From positions 1 to 9,167 of the forward strand of contig JAFPAS010000187.1 of assembly GCA_017424205.1 (NCBI GenBank): a stretch of DNA of 9,167 nt. Reading direction: 5' to 3'. Origin of the DNA: Prevotella sp. GTDB lineage: Bacteria; Bacteroidota; Bacteroidia; Bacteroidales; Bacteroidaceae. The notes beneath the pieces were generated by a model. That model saw nothing but the letters and a program-made list of their open reading frames with translations, ran no database searches and was not told where the DNA came from. The position numbers and the translations under genes were made by a program. Shown here piece after piece: positions 7,394 through 9,167 of this stretch (positions within the stretch are counted from its first letter, which is position 1; each line of letters begins with the position of its first letter).

Positions 7394-7411
7394 AAACTAA
7401 ACATCTGTTAT

Positions 7412-7457
7412 ATTAAATAAAGTCAACGGCAAAATGTCGTTGACTTTATTTAATTTT
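7412..7457 (+). terminator. Intrinsic terminator with a 20-bp stem
   Basis: ATTAAATAAAGTCAACG (7412-7428) pairs perfectly with CGTTGACTTTATTTAAT (7438-7454). Three more pairs (G-U, C-G, A-T) close on an AAA loop at 7432-7434. The 3' arm is T-rich and T's continue to 7457, so the + strand orientation is favoured. It insulates the acylase promoter from upstream transcription, and may end a small RNA. Confidence 0.8.
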
Positions 7458-7486
7458 CTCATTAAGTTTCTTTTATACATTATTCT

Positions 7487-7516
7487 TTTGCTGCAGCAAT
7501 CTTTTTCATACTTTTG
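7487..7516 (+). promoter_or_regulatory. Predicted promoter of the choloylglycine hydrolase-family gene
   Basis: TTTG (7487-7490) and TACTTTTG (7509-7516) match the Bacteroidetes consensus exactly with an 18-nt spacer, one shorter than at pta. The -7 octamer is identical to the one at pta. Transcription would start at about 7521-7523, giving a leader of only about 23 nt before the ATG at 7545. Confidence 0.75.
7488..7499. promoter_or_regulatory. Perfect 12-bp palindrome in the promoter, possible operator
   Basis: TTGCTGCAGCAA (7488-7499) equals its own reverse complement. It overlaps the -33 TTTG and the first half of the spacer, where a dimeric regulator would block sigma binding. The function is inferred from position and symmetry only. 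Confidence 0.4.
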
Positions 7517-7556
7517 CCCCGCATAATTATAAATATAAAAAGGTATGAAAAAGATT
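7498..7556. repeat. Inverted repeat spanning the -7 box and start codon
   Basis: AATCTTTTTCATAC (7498-7511) is the exact reverse complement of GTATGAAAAAGATT (7543-7556). Pairing extends through one G-U and three A-T pairs, to 18 pairs in total (7498-7515 with 7539-7556), around a 23-nt centre. The left arm overlaps the -7 octamer and the right arm contains the ATG and codons 2-4 of the acylase gene. A transcript from the predicted start would carry only the right arm. Confidence 0.6.
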
Positions 7557-8612
7557 TTGTTAACAATGGCAGCCACATGCAACGTATTTCCTGCTATAGC
7601 ATGTACAGGCATATCCATGACAGCTAAAGATGGAAGTTACATTCAAGCGCGAACGATAGAAGGTGCGCAGATGGACTTACCTGGACAGTATGTAATAATT
7701 CCGCGTGGTCAGCAGCTGCAGTCGTTCACTCCAGTTGACGGCAACGGAATGAAGTTTAAGGCTAAGTATGGGGTCGTCGGCCTTGCCGTGGTGCGTCGAG
7801 AGTTTATAGCCGAGGGAATAAACGAGAAAGGTTTATCCACAGGACTATTCTTCTTCCCGAATTATGGCAGCTATAAGCCTTTTGACGCAGCACTGCGTGA
7901 GAAGACTATTGGCGACCTGCAACTTAACCAATGGATGCTGACCCAGTTTGCAACCGTTGACGAAGCCGTCGCAGCCATCAAATCGGGAAGAGTACGGATA
8001 GTCGGACTTGACAAGCTTGCTGTCGTGCATTGGCGTATAGGAGATGCTTCAGGACGTCAGGTAGTACTTGAGATTATTGATGGTGTACTACATTTTCATG
8101 AAAACAGAATTGGAGTAATAACCAATGCTCCTGACTTCAAATGGCATCTTACAAATCTTAATAACTACGTCAACCTATTTCCTGGAGATGCTAATAGGCA
8201 AATATTAGGTCAGCATGAAGTGTTTCCAATGGGAGGTAACAGCGGCTTCCTCGGCTTGCCTGGCGATGCCACACCACCGTCACGCTTTGTGCGAGCAGCA
8301 TTCTATCGTGCCACGGCCCCACAGCTTGCTACAGCTTTTGAGACGGTAAAACAATGTTTTCATATATTAAACAATTTTGATATACCAATCGGCACAGAGC
8401 ATTCGTGGGGCATGGCTCCAGATATACCTAGCGTAACACATTGGACATCGGTTATTGACCTTACGCATCGTAAGGTATATTATAAGACAGCATATAATAG
8501 CAATATCCGTTGCATAGAACTTGACGGCATAAATTTCAAAACGATCAAATATCAGGCACACCCGTTCGACAAACTCAAAGAACAACCCATTGAAAAGGTC
8601 ATAATAGAATAA
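7545..8612 (+). CDS. Choloylglycine hydrolase / penicillin V acylase-family enzyme (Ntn hydrolase)
   Basis: A 355-residue exported enzyme of the linear amide C-N hydrolase family, which includes bile salt hydrolases and penicillin V acylases. Residues 1-19 form a signal peptide ending in AIA; removing it exposes Cys20 as the N-terminal nucleophile (CTGIS). Against the C. perfringens bile salt hydrolase (Cys2, Arg18, Asp21, Asn175, Arg228), the spacing gives Arg36, Glu39 where Asp is expected, Asn194 (VITNAPDF) and Arg247 (PPSRFVRA). GINEKGL (91-97) and WHLTNLNNYVN (200-210) are further family blocks. The Asp-to-Glu change and the GLPGDATPPSRF stretch resemble the Gram-negative branch, where bile salt and penicillin V activity cannot be told apart by eye. 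The ending AIAC is also a marginal lipobox. It has its own promoter and appears monocistronic, with a terminator 28 bp downstream. The short leader and start codon lie in an inverted repeat. Confidence 0.9.
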   Translation: MKKILLTMAATCNVFPAIACTGISMTAKDGSYIQARTIEGAQMDLPGQYVIIPRGQQLQSFTPVDGNGMKFKAKYGVVGLAVVRREFIAEGINEKGLSTGLFFFPNYGSYKPFDAALREKTIGDLQLNQWMLTQFATVDEAVAAIKSGRVRIVGLDKLAVVHWRIGDASGRQVVLEIIDGVLHFHENRIGVITNAPDFKWHLTNLNNYVNLFPGDANRQILGQHEVFPMGGNSGFLGLPGDATPPSRFVRAAFYRATAPQLATAFETVKQCFHILNNFDIPIGTEHSWGMAPDIPSVTHWTSVIDLTHRKVYYKTAYNSNIRCIELDGINFKTIKYQAHPFDKLKEQPIEKVIIE

Positions 8613-8640
8613 CACACATAATTCATAAATATATAATAAG

Positions 8641-8679
8641 ATGCCCCCCGAAAGTTAATATCAAACTTTCGGGGGGCAT
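8641..8679. terminator. Bidirectional hairpin terminator between convergent genes
   Basis: ATGCCCCCCGAAAGTT (8641-8656) pairs perfectly over 16 bp with AACTTTCGGGGGGCAT (8664-8679) around a 7-nt loop. It lies 28 bp after the acylase stop and 21 bp from the stop of the opposite-strand gene, so it can serve both. Neither side has a proper T-run. The arms carry C6/G6 tracts, as the hairpin after ackA carries G8/C8. Confidence 0.85.
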
Positions 8680-8700
8680 TGTGTGTCAAAAACAAACGAT

Positions 8701-9150
8701 TTATCTATCAATTTCTATAACCTGGAACTTCTTATTAAAAGTTATATCAAGGCCGTTCGATAGTTCTACATCATAATCCTTATCATCTTTCTCAATCTTT
8801 CTAATTGATACACCAGGATACATATCCTTCAGATAAGAAGCAATCTTTGCTGGTATAAATACGTTTGGAACAGGTTGTTTTCTACAACTAACACTTGTCC
8901 AACGTCCTTTACGATCAAATTCAATCTTGTCACCATCAGCAAACACTACATCGTAGCTTTTATCAATAACACCAGCCTCCATAGTCATCATAGCTATCTT
9001 CTTGTCGGCAAAATTCTTATCAATAATCTGCTGTGCAGCCTTTGGCAATTGTCCTTTAACGATTGGTTTGTCATTACCTGCATAAGCCATTGTGCTAAAG
9101 ACTACGCAGCACATAACCGCGATAATCTTGTTTAATAATCCTCTTTTCAT
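8701..9150 (-). CDS. Secreted PepSY-like (DUF2874) protein
   Basis: A 149-residue protein on the minus strand with a clear signal peptide: Lys2-Arg3, a hydrophobic stretch about 8-20, and a likely cut after AYA (residue 24). The mature part holds two copies of one motif. The first runs from LPKAAQQIIDKNF (35-47) to YDVVFADGDKIEFDRKGRW (66-84); the second runs from IPAKIASYLKDMYP (99-112) to YDVELSNGLDITFNKKF (126-142). This helix-then-beta repeat, with its Y-x-V-x(4)-G-x-x-I-x-F signature, is the PepSY-like/DUF2874 fold common in Bacteroidales periplasmic proteins. Their role is unproven; inhibitor or calcium-linked roles have been proposed for relatives. It converges with the acylase gene. 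Only 17 bp upstream of its ATG is in the window, so its promoter and any partner genes are not visible. Confidence 0.88.
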   Translation of the reverse strand: MKRGLLNKIIAVMCCVVFSTMAYAGNDKPIVKGQLPKAAQQIIDKNFADKKIAMMTMEAGVIDKSYDVVFADGDKIEFDRKGRWTSVSCRKQPVPNVFIPAKIASYLKDMYPGVSIRKIEKDDKDYDVELSNGLDITFNKKFQVIEIDR

Positions 9151-9167
9151 AATTCAAATAATTAAAA

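Larger units (their letters stand above)
7225..7457 (+). ncRNA. Candidate small RNA of unknown function
   Basis: A strong, self-contained terminator (7412-7457) lies about 270 bp past the hairpin that should already end the ackA transcript, with no recognised gene between. It is preceded by a weak promoter match. The intervening sequence has a potential pseudoknot (7339-7393) and a GATGCT tandem (7347-7358). It does not match any RNA family I recognise by eye, including tmRNA or SRP RNA. Alternatives are a decayed small gene or a terminator for readthrough from ackA. The start near 7225 is a guess from the promoter match. Confidence 0.25.
7034..7544. other. 511-bp non-coding region between ackA and the acylase gene
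   Basis: It holds, in order: an AT-rich hairpin (7048-7066), a long inverted repeat with G8/C8 arms (7074-7145), a weak promoter match (7189-7219), a possible small-RNA body with a potential pseudoknot (7339-7393), a 20-bp-stem terminator (7412-7457), and a good promoter with a 12-bp palindrome (7487-7516). Two very short open frames, 7248-7328 (26 residues) and 7332-7400 (22 residues), lie in one reading frame separated by a single stop. They match nothing I recognise and could be the remains of a small gene or chance. Confidence 0.6.

Noticed and set aside
7397..7618. A 73-codon minus-strand frame across the acylase promoter and start
   Set aside because: It overlaps a well-supported promoter, terminator and signal peptide coding sequence, and resembles no known protein.
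1..9167. Checked for CRISPR arrays, tRNA or rRNA genes, insertion sequences and phage or defence genes
   Set aside because: No regularly spaced repeats, no cloverleaf-like segments, and no transposase, integrase, nuclease or toxin motifs were seen in any supported frame.

Overview
The window looks like chromosomal DNA of a Bacteroidales bacterium, most likely Prevotella or a close relative. This rests on AT-rich intergenic DNA, A-rich start-codon leaders without Shine-Dalgarno sequences, two exact copies of the Bacteroidetes -7 promoter octamer TAnnTTTG, and protein families typical of that order. The species is an inference from gene content and was not searched.

Left block (1-4465, all + strand). 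It opens with the last 100 codons of an (alpha/alpha)6-barrel glycoside hydrolase resembling GH63. Then come a secreted SASA-type (sialate O-acetylesterase-like) carbohydrate esterase, a four-helix DUF486 membrane protein, and a one-chain lipoprotein of the UshA/5'-nucleotidase family. The hydrolase and esterase fit together as a small glycan-degradation unit, one removing O-acetyl groups and the other cutting glycosidic bonds. The nucleotidase would salvage phosphate and nucleosides. No promoter octamer was seen in the 85-bp and 94-bp gaps here, so co-transcription is possible. Two compact hairpins sit between the esterase and the DUF486 gene.

Middle block (4466-7147). A 313-bp gap carries a strong intrinsic terminator whose loop supplies the -33 TTTG of the next promoter. 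That promoter reads into pta (phosphate acetyltransferase) and ackA (acetate kinase), the two-step route from acetyl-CoA to acetate plus ATP. All key catalytic residues of both enzymes can be located. The operon ends at a short AT-rich hairpin and then a long inverted repeat with G8 and C8 tracts in its arms.

Right block (7148-9167). A 511-bp non-coding stretch (7034-7544) holds most of the unexplained structure: the G8/C8 hairpin, a possible small-RNA locus with a potential pseudoknot and its own terminator, and then a good promoter. That promoter contains a perfect 12-bp palindrome and overlaps an inverted repeat reaching into the start codon. It drives a choloylglycine hydrolase/penicillin V acylase-family enzyme. 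A convergent gene for a secreted PepSY-like (DUF2874) protein faces it across a G6/C6 hairpin terminator.

No tRNA, rRNA, CRISPR array, insertion sequence or phage gene was seen. The protein-coding content is ordinary. The items worth a second look are in the non-coding DNA, chiefly 7034-7556.
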